The position numbers were made by a program, and so were the translations under genes. Positions 12,001 through 61,849 of a DNA stretch of 64,000 bases are shown here, in pieces. Location of the stretch: contig CAKAKS010000032.1 of assembly GCA_916700875.1 (NCBI GenBank), forward strand, positions 5,767,001 through 5,831,000, given 5' to 3'. The stretch comes from Sebastes aleutianus (lineage: Eukaryota > Chordata > Actinopteri > Perciformes > Sebastidae). The notes under the pieces were generated by a model, which had not been told where the DNA came from, did not search any database, and was given only the letters and a program-made list of their open reading frames with translations. Position 1 is the stretch's first letter, and every line of letters starts with the position of its first letter.

Positions 12001-15000
12001 AATCATTCTAAACCACGATTATAATCACTTAGCAACATTTAGTGATGTTGCCCATTGGGCACTTTAAGAGGCACACTCATACGGCAGAGTCTCTGATGTG
12101 GCGACTTGATTCAGAACTGACAGACCTTTCCAGTAAAAAGTTTAGTAGCACCGACAACATGTTTACTGGTATCATTTCACTGATTAAGCATCACCATAAT
12201 CACTCAAATATTCATCTTGTTTTTGTACTTGAAGGATACCTGTGGGTGGTTTCTTACTTCTTGCTTATAAAAACTGCAATTACAAAACATTCCTATGGTG
12301 CCGTTTGGCTAATTATGCACTTTGGTTCAACTGACACAGAATGTTTACATGGTATTTTCATTGGCAACCCTCTTTCTAGTCACTTAAAATTCTTGCCAGA
12401 ATATTTCCGACGTCTTCATTTAGCCTCTGGTTAGTTAAAATGTTTTTTGAATATGTGGATATCATTTATCCTCTGGCGTTGGTGACCTGAAACCACCCGT
12501 CATCTTCAAACCAGCCTAATGTGAGACAGAAGTGGATCTGTAAAAAACTAATCAAGGTTGGATTGAAATGTTTTATCTGAAATAAAATGAATTAAGCATT
12601 TTCTTTCAAAGTGCAAGCCCATATTGCTCTAGACAATTAATCAATTAACCCGAGCACAGTGTCAAACATGCAAATTGAAATGCTGTAAGCACTTACATCT
12701 TCGAGTGCCAACAACAAACAAATGGATGAAAATGGAATCAAAATGGACTAAATTGTTCAATCAGAGACTGTTCCTTAATTTGTGTTTGCTGTAAATCAAT
12801 CTAGGAAGACATTGGTAGATAAAGACTAACAGACAAGCCTGGTTTTCAGACTATGAAGAGCCTTAGCTGACCCCTAGCTCTACTTCTGCTACAACTACTA
12901 CTTTGTGACCTAATGAGGCAAAGCAATGTTCTCTCCCAAAATTATTTTTCTCAAAAGCCAACAATAACAACGACTCAACAAAGATTAGTGGCTATTCAAC
13001 CAACATCAGGGACTAAACTGTTAGTTTTATTGGATTCGGAATCATTTGAAAATGGCAAATAGGAGAATGACTCGTTTACTTACATTTCAGGGTTTCTCCA
13101 GCATAGGGGATGTGAAGTTTGAAGCGATCGCAGCAGGGACCAGGAGTCAGAGATGTACATCTGAACATGGGAGTTAATAAAAAAGACAGAATCAATATAA
13201 CAGTCTGAGAACAGTAAGCGTCAGCAAGGTTTATGTTGAATTAAACCACATCATCATTTTGACTGTGATGATGCAAACTTAATGTGTTCTTTACAGCGCC
13301 ATATAGGGATGTGCATTGGCAAGAATGTGGCGATACGATACGTATCATGATACAAGGGTTACGATTCAATATCTAGCGATAGATTTTTTAAATCTAGTTA
13401 CAGGAAAATTGTCATAGTAAAAAGAACACACTGCCATATGCATAAAATCAGAGTTAAAAAAACGTTAGTAATTTATCCATTTCTTCCACGCTAACTGGTG
13501 ACCCAGAGATACCACGTGATACCAACGACGTTTGGCTCACAAGCTTTGTTTGAAGTGGGAACCAAACATCAGATATCTTCCACAGAGATAAACAAAATAT
13601 TCATTTTTGACCCGCCAACATTTCTAAAATGATTAATTCACAATCGTAATAATGTCTTTCAGGAAAAGCCATACTTTTATTTGGCACTTTTCTAAAGGTT
13701 CTGTGGATGTATTATTTAAAAAAAAATATTAGTCTACATAAAAATGTTATCAATAAGACCTTTAAAATTCGATACAGAGTTTTTGAGAATCAATACAGTA
13801 TCACAAAAAATAATATCGTGATATGTAAGTGCATTGATATTTTCTCACACCCCTAGCGCCAAATCACACTACTTTCCTTTTATGCCAAATCCTTTCAACG
13901 CATCTGTCACTTTAAGACCTGTTGACTAACATAGACTGTACTGTATTATAAGAAGTGGACGTCACCGTTACATGGACTGCCGTTTTGAAGCCGTCGCCAT
14001 CTTGGTTTTATGCAACCAGAAGGTCCCAGACCGGACAACACCGTGCCAACAATCTGTCAATCACAAGGTAGCCGAGCGCTAAAGCATCCCCTGCTTTATG
14101 GTCTATTTGACTCTAAATGGGACCATAATTTACTAAATGAACATCATGCTGTATTGAAGAAGGCTTGAAACTAGTGATTGAGACCATAAACTCTTGGCTA
14201 TTGGCTTCACTTTCAGACCCCGGAGTTGCCCACTGGTTGACAAACCAACAGGTTGTTTGGTCATTTTGGCACAGACCTAACCCCGTAATCTGTACTTAGT
14301 TCAATAGACTTTCAACACGTTTGACATCAGACTGCCAGATTTCAGTTTTGATTGGCATGACTTTCGTCTTTTCCGATAAGACATAAAAACAGGTCACTGT
14401 TAGCGTTGTAAAAACACTAGAGCAAGATGTCATCTCACCAAGATGACAGAACTCAAGCTGCCTGAGTAATGTGGAGCTACTTGATCGGCTAAAATGCACC
14501 CAACTCCAAACTTGTTAATGTGTTCAACTTTTCAATTTCAACTGTCATGACTGACGTTTTAAAAGGATTTAGGTTATGCCCATTTTTCTCTCGCTTTACC
14601 TGCATGCACTTTGTGAGGGCTACATTAGTGTGATTTTCTTTTCTTGTCTATGTGAAATAATAAATTAATAAATGAAGGTGTGCTGCTGAGGCAAAAATAT
14701 AGAGAACATTTTTCTCTTTTTTTTTTTAAATGTCAGAATCCAGGACATCTGAGAAATCCAGCTGTGTACAAAAAACAATGAATGGCCATTAAAGCCCCCA
14801 TGTGGGTGAATTTAAAATGATCCATTTTTAGTACCAAGCAGTGGTGGTATCACAAAAAAATGTAAACAATGCATAGACTGCACCAATTTTCACTGGGATT
14901 GTCTAATTTCCTGGCAAACAACAACATATGATGACATCAGAATTCTCTTATTAGTTTGTCATCAATAGCAACTACCATTGCAAAAACCACATTTAGTCAC

Positions 15001-16801
15001 CTGTATTTTGAAAGGCAAGGCAAATCATTTATGCTATATAGCATAACTAACACATTTACATATACATAATAATACATAAATAGCTAATAAGAAATTTAGC
15101 AGTTTAAATATGTCACTTTGGGATACATGAATCCAGCAGCTATGGCACAGTGTTTGCAACAATTAAGCCTTCTGAATTTGCTACAACCATACCAAAAGAA
15201 AAACATGAATTCTCAAAAACTAAAATGGATTTTTAACCAATGGCCATAACATTAAAGGTGCTGTTGATACCATTGGCAACTAGACGTTGCACTCTCCCTC
15301 CTCCATTCCAAACTCACCCATTAACTGTTTTTTTCCACACTAACTGGCAACTTGATCGCTGATGACAAAGAGATACCACGTGATACCAACGTCGTTATAT
15401 TATTAGCGCTGTAGAAGTGAGAACCAAATGTCAGATATCCTCCACAGAGATAAACAAAACATTCAATTTGGACCTGTCAATTTTTAAATGATTTATGCAC
15501 AATCATAGTCATTGTTTTTGGGTAAGTCATAGTTTTGTTTGGCACCTTTCTAAAAGCTCTTCTTTTAAAGTATTTGTTTACATAAAAATGTTATCATTAA
15601 GACTTTTAACCCACAGTATTATCCAGGAGACTCCCATGCTGGTATGTTAAAGCTGCTGTGGGTAGAATTGGAGCAAATATTAAAAAAAGTTATTTTTATA
15701 AAACGGTCACTATATCCTGACAGAAGTGCATGAGACAGGTAAACTAAAAAGAAAAAAAAGAAAAAAACATGTGCCTCTGTCTCCTCCAGTGCTCCTGATA
15801 GCATCTGCAAGATTTCAAAGACCGGAGGAAAACAACCAATCAGAGCCGAGCTGGAGCCTTGCAGACTCTGAGGAGCTGTCAATCACTCGCAATTTCTGAT
15901 CAAACGGTCAAATTAGGCAGCGCTGATCAAATATGAATCAATATTCTGTTATTGTAATACCTATTTCTCTCCTAAAATGTTTTCAGAATCATCTTGTAGT
16001 GTACTGTTTAGCTGTAAAATGAGAAAGATTGTGACCTGGAATATTGAAGAATATTGATTCATATTTAATCAGTGCTGCCTAGTTTGACCGTTTGATCGGA
16101 GTTTGCGAGTGATTGACAGCTGCCTCCGTTGAATGAACAGCCAATAGGAACGCTCTCTCTCTGAAATGACCTGTGATTGGCCAAAGTCTCCCATCATGGA
16201 CTACTAGATTTTGTAAAGCCTGAAAACAGAGCCAAGAAGAGGTCCAGAAGTCTAGTTATCTCTGAAAACACTTGAATTACAATATGCTGAAATGTTATTA
16301 TGGAATTTTTGCCAAATGATGCCAAAAACATCCTGCCTACTGCAGGTTTAAGGAACAGTATGGTTATTATTCACAGAAATCTTTCAAATGCTAATTTGTA
16401 GTGGCAAAAAATACCTCCAAAAACCAGCCGCTACTCCCACTCAACAACTCTATACTATAGATCTGCTGACTGCCCACATTCTAACCATGATTCATTATGA
16501 CTGTGTATATTATATGTAAATATTTAGCTATTTTAAATAACGTCATGTTGACAGGGTTTGCCCTACATTCCACCCATCATTCTCATATCAGCATCACTGC
16601 AGTGAAAAAGATACTGAATGGACCTTGATGTGTTTCACATGAGGTTAACTTGTGATCCAAAACTGCTCCTCACCCAGTTTTGAGGTCTGTGACACGGAGA
16701 CAGTTGGTGGAGTCCAGTCCTACACGGCCGTTCCGCACAACGCTGGACAGCAAGGGCCGCAACTCAGGTGAGATCCGGTTAAGTGCAACCTCTGGGGACA
16801 T
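5964..16801 (-). CDS. BABAM2: BABAM2 (BRE), first three coding exons, partial
   Basis: BABAM2 is the scaffold subunit of the nuclear BRCA1-A complex and the cytoplasmic BRISC complex. It links BRCC36-ABRAXAS modules to BABAM1 through UEV-like domains and acts in K63-ubiquitin editing and DNA-damage signalling. Joining 16801-16674, 13160-13084 and 6058-5964 gives 100 codons beginning MSPEVALNRISPEL and ending in the FIFGEDAEFLPEP region, closely matching the first quarter of the 383-aa human protein. Introns are 3.5 and 7.0 kb. The next exon (starting near NLASWNP in human) was not found before the left edge. An alternative start three codons upstream (MNN) at 16810 is possible; I chose the one matching the human start. 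Confidence 0.95.
6477..6973 (+). mobile_element. TTAA-flanked nonautonomous element (family T1)
   Basis: Left end TTAAAACCGACAGTAGACAG, right end CTGCCTACCCTAGCTTTAA. The reverse complement of the right end resembles the left. Related pieces lie at 15637-16352 and 38455-38600. The TTAA target fits piggyBac- or Kolobok-type elements; which one is unknown. Confidence 0.6.
6976..8149. other. BABAM2 intron, nothing recognised
   Basis: Includes a short (TA)n tract at 8093-8110 and a T-rich tract near 7425. Overlapping short open frames at 7348-7645 are low in complexity and not credible genes. Confidence 0.4.
8236..9005 (+). mobile_element. hAT-D element, right end lost
   Basis: Starts TAGGGCTGTGTATTGGG, then the palindromic GATACGATACGTATCGTGAT. 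The interior matches 13304-13855. The right terminus is missing, decaying near ATATCACAATACTCAATA. It contains a LINE 3' end. Confidence 0.7.
8291..8650 (-). mobile_element. LINE 3' end inserted in hAT-D
   Basis: On the minus strand it ends GGGACTAATAAAGGAATATC followed by a TTATCTTATTTTA tail, a typical 3' end of fish L2/CR1-like LINEs. It splits the hAT-D copy between GATACAGAGGT and TTACGATTCAATA. Confidence 0.6.
9290..10000. other. BABAM2 intron, nothing recognised
   Basis: No coding match and no clear repeat boundary. Confidence 0.4.
10009..10580 (+). mobile_element. hAT-A nonautonomous element with perfect target duplication
   Basis: Left end TAGGGTTGTCAA, right end TTAACAGCCCTG. Flanked by a perfect 8-bp duplication CTTTGTAC (10001-10008 and 10581-10588). 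572 bp, internally deleted relative to the 768-bp copy at 61986. No transposase. Confidence 0.93.
10632..11215 (+). repeat. Fish repeat with two degenerate internal tandem units
   Basis: Units at about 10805-10935 and 10950-11060 each carry CAAATTTGGCAxAAA, TACACTTGGAxTCAAGGATG and AAGGTCACTGTxACCTCA. The block ends GGCGGTAATTCTAG. The TCAAGG and GGTCACTGTGACC words mimic nuclear-receptor half sites, but that is probably repeat composition. Confidence 0.65.
11626..11900 (+). mobile_element. hAT-B element, right end truncated
   Basis: Begins TAGGGCTGCC and shares CTAATCGATTAGTCGAC-like palindromes and TTTTTTCATGCTGAATGA with 4446-5188. The right terminus was not found. Confidence 0.65.
11901..13083. 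other. BABAM2 intron, nothing recognised
   Basis: Contains a 130-codon plus-strand open frame at 12042-12434. Its product has no recognisable domain and no splice or start context. Confidence 0.4.
13084..13160 (-). CDS. BABAM2: BABAM2 second coding exon
   Basis: Minus-strand reading gives the split G, then [20 protein letters not shown] and GETLK, with one base of the following Trp codon. Acceptor ATGTTCAG; donor T|GTAAGT. It matches the human [20 protein letters not shown] segment almost residue for residue. Confidence 0.96.
13304..13855 (+). mobile_element. hAT-D nonautonomous element with target duplication
   Basis: Left end TAGGGATGTGCATTGG, right end TTTTCTCACACCCCTA. Flanks GCGCCATA and GCGCCAAA match at 7 of 8. 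It contains the palindromic GATACGATACGTATCATGAT. 552 bp, no transposase. Confidence 0.88.
13928..14232 (+). repeat. Interspersed repeat, family R1, second copy
   Basis: Shares GACTCTAAATGGGACCATAA through GATTGAGACCATAAACTC and CAGACCCCGGAG with 1-260. It lacks the middle segment and has a longer left part starting ACATAGACTGTACTG. Confidence 0.7.
15328..15610 (+). mobile_element. Internal fragment of hAT-D
   Basis: Matches the inside of the hAT-D copy at about 13477-13760 (GAGATACCACGTGATACCAA, CCACAGAGATAAACAAAA, TACATAAAAATGTTATCA) without either terminus. Confidence 0.65.
15637..16352. mobile_element. Two family-T1 elements in inverted arrangement
   Basis: Left end TTAAAGCTGCTGTGGGTAGA, right end CTACTGCAGGTTTAA. 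About 15880-15960 and 16040-16115 are inverted copies sharing GAxCAAACGGTCAAA and GCAGCxCTGATxAAATATGA, forming an imperfect hairpin with a loop near 80 bases. Confidence 0.6.
16674..16801 (-). CDS. BABAM2: BABAM2 coding exon with start codon
   Basis: On the minus strand it reads MSPEVALNRISPELRPLLSS, then VVRNGRVGLDSTNCLRVTDL and KT plus two bases. The donor is GG|GTGAGG. A likely acceptor (TCTCCACAG) at 16837-16830 puts about 27 bases of 5' UTR before the upstream in-frame ATG, so a non-coding first exon probably lies further upstream, near 18.04 kb. Confidence 0.95.
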
Positions 16802-17184
16802 GTTGTTCATTTTATCCACTCTGAGGAGTCTGTGGAGATACAGCAGCAATTCACGGAAATGCTTTAACGCAATTGATAATGAAAAAAAAATTACTAAGAA
16901 ATAGCATGTATTTGTACTGAAGACTCAAAGGACCTGAGTTAACATTGGCTACATTACGCAGGTGTCATTTTTTGTCATTTCCTGGTGTCATGTTTCTATG
17001 AACTTCACTTCACTTCAACATTCCTGGAAGTTTAAGGTTATGATAAAACCATGTAAGGGGCCAAGAGGTGTCACGGGGATACAAATGCAGCTACGACACC
17101 ACTTGTACCGTTAACTGTTACATTCAGTGGTTCTGGGGGGATACAGTCTGTAAAGTTACACAACATTTTATGTCACTAGGCAAG

Positions 17185-17876
17185 GCAGCTTTATGTGTAT
17201 AGCACATTTCAGCAACAGGGCAATTCAAAATGCTTTACATAAACATTCAAGAACATTGTGACAAAGTGCAAAAGAACATTAAGAAAGAATTAAAACAGTT
17301 ATAAAAACATTAAAGATTAGAAAATAAAAACAAGCTACAAATAAAAGCTAGGATAGAAGCTAAAATAGAGTATGACACACAAGAATAAAAGCTCTAGTGC
17401 AGTATACGATCATTATCTGGTTTAATAAAAGGCAGCAGCAAACAGGAAAGTTTTAATCATTGTTTTAAAAGAACTCAGAGTTGTAGCTGGTCCTGCAGGT
17501 TTCTGGGAGCTTGTTCCAGATATTTGGTGCATAAAAACTGAACGCTGCTTCTTCTTCATGTTTAGTTGTGACTCTGGGGACACTAAGCAGACCTGATCCA
17601 GATGACCTGAGAGGTCTGGATGGTTCAGAACATAGCAGAAGATCAGAAATGTAGTTTGGCCCATAAAACCATTTAGTGCTTTGTAAACCAGCAGGTGTAT
17701 TTTGAAATCAATTCTCTGAGAGACAGGGAGCCAGTGTAGAGACAGAGACTCAGAACTGGACTGATGTGATCCACTTTCTTGGTCTTAGTGAGGACTCTAG
17801 CAGCAGCAGGTTCTGAATCAGCTGCAGCTGTCTGATCCATGTTTTAGTTAGACCAGTAAAGACTTTACACTTTGCA
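17185..17876 (-). pseudogene. LINE reverse-transcriptase C-terminal relic plus 3' UTR
   Basis: The minus strand reads TTLSSFKTMIKTFLFAAAFY and related blocks typical of the C-terminus of fish LINE ORF2 (L2/CR1/Rex1-type), with decay in frame. It continues into a 3' UTR ending near ATAAAGCTGCCTTGCCTA. It is 5'-truncated and lies in the probable first intron of BABAM2, so cannot be active. Confidence 0.75.
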
Positions 17877-18036
17877 CTGTAGCTGAAGGCTCGCAAGCTA
17901 AGCTATCGTTAGCCACTGTTAGCTCACCACACAGCAGAGCGGCACATTGCCACAATTTAAACAACTAGCTTAGTCGAAAAAACAATGTCTTCTTTATGTT
18001 CCATGAACAGACAACATGCGGTGTGTGTTAGAGTAC

Positions 18037-18423
18037 CTGAACGCGCTGGAAGTCGGATAAATGAAGCATTAACTCCAATGTTTACTTCATGCTCTTAACA
18101 CTTCCGGTACATGTTGTTTTGGGTCCTTTTTGGATAGCCCCCTACACTTAGTCGTCTGTAATAATGCCTGTTCACACAGTGAGTGTTTTCGCTCCCTGAG
18201 CCACATTTCCCGGTTATGTATACAGCTCATAAAGGATGTTTCGCTTGATATAATTATATTTGAACAAGTTTTAGACAATATTAAGCTAGTATTCACTGAT
18301 TTAGTGACAACAATGGGTCAGGCAACAGCTATGACGTCAGGCAGCTGTCATTATGCACCAGTCGGTCCTGTCTGCTGTTGGTGTTGAGTTGTTTCACTCT
18401 GCAGGAACACTTTTGAATGAAAG
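18037..18423. promoter_or_regulatory. Probable bidirectional BABAM2/RBKS promoter with two 5' UTR exons
   Basis: Inference from motifs in a repeat-free island. An ETS-type site CACTTCCGG is at 18099-18107 and a full CRE palindrome TGACGTCA at 18332-18339. On the minus strand a good donor CAG|GTACTC ends a possible BABAM2 leader exon at 18037. On the plus strand AAAG|GTAATT ends a possible RBKS leader exon at 18423. Splicing that exon to 22087 places an in-frame TGA two codons before the RBKS ATG, consistent with the chosen start. No transcript evidence is available. Confidence 0.35.
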
Positions 18424-18537
18424 GTAATTATTGTGTTTCTCAACAACATTATTATCTCAACAAACCTGTGTTTGCCTTTAGTGTTCGTCTAATTGAGCTG
18501 AGTCATATTTCCCTTTTTGGCGAATTATACAAATACA

Positions 18538-18955
18538 AATGCACCTTAAAGGGAGATTTGTCAAGTATTCAATACTCTTATCAACATGGGAGTGGGCAGA
18601 AATGCTTGCTTTATGCAAATGTATGTATATATTTTTTATTGGAAATCAATCAACAACCCAAAACAATGACAGATATTGTCCAGAAACCCTCACAGGTACT
18701 GCATTTAGCATAAAACAATATGCTCAAATCATAACATGGCAAACTGCAGCCCAACAGGCAACAACAGCTGTCAGTGTGTCAGTGTGCTGACTTGACTATG
18801 ACTTGCCCCAAACTGCATGTGATTATCATAAAGTGGGCATGTCTGTAAAGGGGAGACTCGTGGGTACCCATAGAACCCATTTACATTCACATATCTTGAG
18901 GTCAGAGGTCAAGGGACCCCTTTGAAAATGGCCATGCCAGTTTTTCCCACGGATG
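18538..18955 (-). mobile_element. hAT-A internal fragment
   Basis: Reverse orientation. Carries CTTAAAGGGAGATTTGTCAA, GGGAGACTCGTGGGTACCCA and GAGGTCAAGGGACCCCTTTG. Both termini are missing. Confidence 0.8.
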
Positions 18956-19483
18956 TATTAAGAGAGCTGGATCCAGCGTTGGAGGCGGGGCCCCGGTCAT
19001 TCCTATGAGAGTTGCTCATTGGCGCATGAAGCCTAAATGGCTCGACTTCCGTCTGGAAAAGAACCCGGATCTTGGCGGATCTTGGGCAACTGGGACATGC
19101 GCAGTAGCGTCCGCTCGGTCACATGACTCTGTCATGGGGTCCCAACGTCACGCCGTCGTCACGGCTTGCGCTCCAGCCTCGGTCTGGGTCTCACTCACAT
19201 GAACGGAGGAAGGGAAATAACTCTGGATTCAGCTATTAGTGCATTTTACAACTTTAAAAACGTATTTTTTTAAATAAGGGCTATTAGAGTGTTCGTACTG
19301 GGAAGTTGATTCACCCCAAAAAAAATTATCCGCTGAGTTAAAGACGTCTCTTTCCCAATGTAAGTCTATGGGAAAAAGTATTTTTGAGCCCAACGGCATC
19401 ATGTGACGGACATGGAAGTTGCAGTACCGCCGTTTGGCCACTACGAAAGTCCGGATTGTCGACCAGCGCGCTTCCTGGGGGCT
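18956..19483. repeat. Unnamed repeat between hAT-A pieces
   Basis: Higher in CG than its neighbours, with CCCAATGTAAGTCTATGGGA and CATGGAAGTTGCAGTACCGC, words I associate with fish interspersed repeats. Class unknown. Confidence 0.4.
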
Positions 19484-19620
19484 TGGTGGGTACCCATAAA
19501 ACCCATTTTCAGTTACATATCTTGAGGTCAGAGGTCAAGGGACCCCTTTGAAAATGTGCCATGTCAGTTTTTCCTCACCAAATTGTAGCGTACGTTTGGA
19601 GCATTATTTAGCACCTCAAT
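19484..19620 (-). mobile_element. hAT-A short fragment
   Basis: Repeats GGTGGGTACCCATAAAACCC through GAGGTCAAGGGACCCCTTTG and CTCACCAAATTGTAGCGTA. It overlaps in content with 18538-18955, so it is a second copy or a partial duplication. Confidence 0.75.
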
Positions 19621-20306
19621 AGACTGAGAATCATTCGAGGTGCCGTGTGAGATGACACCTGGAATGTGATTGTCTTGAACAAATCGAACTTGGAACAGTA
19701 CAAAGACATAGAAAATGATATCTGTATACGTGCAGCAAGACCAGTGGTGTTTCCGCATGAGGGCAATTAGGCTGATTCACAACTGGGGAATTCCACTGTC
19801 ATGGGGGTGATTCAGACGAAATAGAGATACCTTAGAATGATTAAGTATCCATTGGAAACATCAACAGTGAAGTATTTATAGTTAGTTATCATCCAAGTGG
19901 CGTACAGTAATTCATTCGATGACATGAGGGGTTGTCTTATTAGTTCAGCATTGTGCTCCAGTTGTCTTTTGAGTATTCTTATGGACACTGCGAATGAAAA
20001 GGAGCCTTTACAAACTAAGTGTGTTTGTGTGTTAGGTGGAGTGGGGGTGGAATGAGAGTAAAAGGAATATTGTTTTGTGATTATAGCCATTATCTTAACT
20101 TCTGAAAAGCATTTTTTTTATCATTGTAATAACAGTCATTATCCAGTTCAGTCTTGACTGGCCGTCCAGACTAGGGCAAAATATGTAATCTTACTAGTTT
20201 TGTTTCTTTTTAAATGGGTCCCATGGATTTTGCTTATAGCTCAGTCTAAATAGTTTAACCCACCGTGTGCAACTTTGATTGGCATTCAGACTAAATTGTT
20301 TCAAAG

Positions 20307-21231
20307 CAGTGGTGTAATGTAACAATGTAATAATACTTTATTACAGTACTTGAATATTTTTTGGGAGTGTCTGTACTTTACTTGAGTTTTTATGCTTCTG
20401 TCAACTTTCACTTTTACACCACTACATTTCCCCCCAAAAAAATGCTTACTTTTACTCCGATACGTTTCCCCTAAGCATCTTCGTTACTATTGCAAGCAAG
20501 CAGGTTTGGCGAATCAGTGGTCCTAGCTTGCAAATTACATCATTCATATGAAGTGCTCCCAAAGTCGTAGTTAACTTTCGATTTCCGCTCAAGTCCACAC
20601 AGGCTGCATGTCAGATCACGCTACATGCCACGACTACGACGAAAGGAAAAACTGGATTTTGTTTTCTTTAAATTCTTTAAATTGTGGAGACCTCGTTTTT
20701 TTCTTCAAGTGTAATGTAGCCTCCATTTTTAAAGTGGCGTCATGTGATGTTAAGAGGAATAACAAGGGTACGGTCACACATGCGCGAATGCAAGCGAGTG
20801 ACCATCGCCTGCTGAGGTCTTTTTCAAACTGAAAGTTCACCAAAATGAACGATATGAATGTGCTTCATAGCCGGAAGCAAATGTTTTTTTTTGTTTTTTT
20901 TCGCACTTTCGTTCGCGTAGAATGGAAGTCAACGGGAGGCGAATATTAATTTTGCATGTGTGACCGCTCCATAAACTTCATACATCTCAAAATTCTGACT
21001 TGCTTGCTTATTTAGTAACACCATTTACTTGCACTTTTACTTTCAATACTAAGGTACATTTAATATCAATAAATGACTTTTGATACTTAAGTACAGTAAA
21101 TATCAGACACTTTAAGACTTTTACTCAAGTAATATTCTAATAGGTGACTTTAACTTCTACTAAAGTCATGTTCTGGTTAGATATCTGCACTTTTACTCAA
21201 GTGTAGCTTTCAGGTACTTCATCCACAACTG
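20307..21231 (+). mobile_element. hAT-F nonautonomous element with target duplication
   Basis: Left end CAGTGGTGTAATGTAAC, right end GTACTTCATCCACAACTG. Flanks TTTCAAAG and TTTCAAAC match at 7 of 8. It has many TACTTxAGTA and TTTTACTCAAGTA words. 925 bp, enlarged by internal insertion. Confidence 0.88.
20767..20970. mobile_element. Small TIR element nested in hAT-F
   Basis: Ends GGTACGGTCACACATG and, in reverse complement, GGAGCGGTCACACATG (14 of 16 matching). It has CG-rich words such as GCGCGAATGCAAGCGAG. 204 bp; the target duplication is unclear. Confidence 0.6.
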
Positions 21232-21239
21232 TTTCAAAC

Positions 21240-22086
21240 GCATGACTGCAGTCTTTTGAGAGCATGCTTTGATCAGTTAATGTGAGTGTCAACTCTTAAA
21301 ATCATCTCCTAATTCATTCATTCATATTCATTAGGACGCGTCTACAAACACTTCTTCCGGTTGATCTGCTTCTGTATGATAATTCGGCCTCAAATTCAAC
21401 AAGAGAGGGAGAATTTTTAAGAGGGTTCCTTGCTTTTTTTCAAGTAGTTGGACAATGCAGACCTCATAATATTCCGGAGACGTGGAGGGTTCTAGGGTAG
21501 CTTTGCTCGCCTGCCGAGGGAAGACAATATGCTGTGAGATGTGGGAGAGAGAATTGAGCCATCCTGCAGCCAGCGGCCAGGCTTTCCAAGTCTTCCACTG
21601 CCTAGGCAGAGATTTGAAGAGATTAACACACTAGCATTAGCTCTGATACAAGCCGAGGATTGAATTAATTATAGACTTTGCTGGGCTGCGGTGCATTCAC
21701 GTGGTGTAGCATTGAAATACCCCCTCCTTCCCTCCACCCCCAATAAGATTGGAACCTGTCCAACTCAGCCAGCGATGAATGCTCTATTTTTACCTTCTTT
21801 CTTGTTTCAGTCAAGCTCATGCTAATGTGGGAGATAAATAATATCAAGTGATATTTTGTTGGGAGGCTGTTGGGGAAAGTAGTTTACATATTTCGCCTGA
21901 TATGCCCCCAAGGAGTCCGCTATGCGTTAGATTGTTTATGAATACTGGAAAGTGTGGACGGATGTTGAGTAATTCAAGAACCTCCTAAATCCTCAACACG
22001 TAATTTAAAGAATCTTTACGACATTTCATGTCCTGAAATGAGTGTTGTTGCCATAGATATAATACAAATGTGTGTCTTTTTATCAG
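21240..22086. other. Upstream flank of RBKS exon 1
   Basis: Contains CTTCTTCCGGTTG near 21350, a weak ETS-like site, and otherwise nothing recognised. An alternative RBKS transcription start here cannot be excluded. Confidence 0.35.
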
Positions 22087-61150
<39,064 letters not shown>

Positions 61151-61794
61151 GAGCGGCGGATCGGCGAGTAGACACCAGTGTTAATGGACCAAGGCTGGAT
61201 CTTATTGACCTGGGTCACATGAAATGAGCTGCTTTTGAGAAATCAGAGAATGAGCAATATTATAAAAAACTACTGAGGATTGTTAATGATGTAACCAATG
61301 TTATTTTTAATATAAAGCTGATCCATGTCTTCAATTTCACTGCCAATACAACAGTTATGTGATGACAAGCCAATTTACAACAGAAAATCTTAAAAGCTTT
61401 GAACAGTTTAATAACTGACAAACATCTTAACACTTAGCTTGTACTGCACATAATTACCTTAATGTATTTAATTAGCCAAATAGATCATATTTCACAAATT
61501 ATTTTATTACAGGTACCTGATTTAAATGTATATTTGCATTCAAACACTCGACTGAATCTTAATCAATGATTACTGTATAATAGCCTCCAATGAATAACAT
61601 CAGTATTTCACATGAGTTTCTTGTTTTAAATGGTGGTAGTCAAGACTGCCGGGGTTTTTCATCATGCTGAACTGGTGCAGCGGGGAGAGTAGAGGCCTTT
61701 TGACAGATCCCGGAAGAGATTCTCTGACAGCACGTCAGCGAGCCGAACACAAATGTCGACTGACGAAACACCTTGTATAATCCACGACAATAAA
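61151..61794 (+). other. RBKS: RBKS 3' UTR and convergent polyadenylation region
   Basis: AT-rich, repeat-poor sequence between the two convergent stop codons. A plus-strand AATAAA is at 61789-61794 and a TATAAA variant at 61311-61316. A minus-strand AATAAA, usable by MRPL33, is at 61508-61503. If the distal plus signal and the minus signal are both used, the two mRNAs overlap by about 300 bases. Confidence 0.4.
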
Positions 61795-61849
61795 AAGAGT
61801 CTGTTTAAACCGAGCAGGTTTATGTTGTCCATGTAAATTTGGTGCATTG

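Noticed and set aside
12042..12434. 130-codon plus-strand frame
   Set aside because: No domain or family pattern; lies in a BABAM2 intron among repeats; His- and Leu-rich by composition.
61662..61847. 61-codon minus-strand frame next to the MRPL33 stop
   Set aside because: It lies in the MRPL33 3' UTR, downstream of the confirmed stop.
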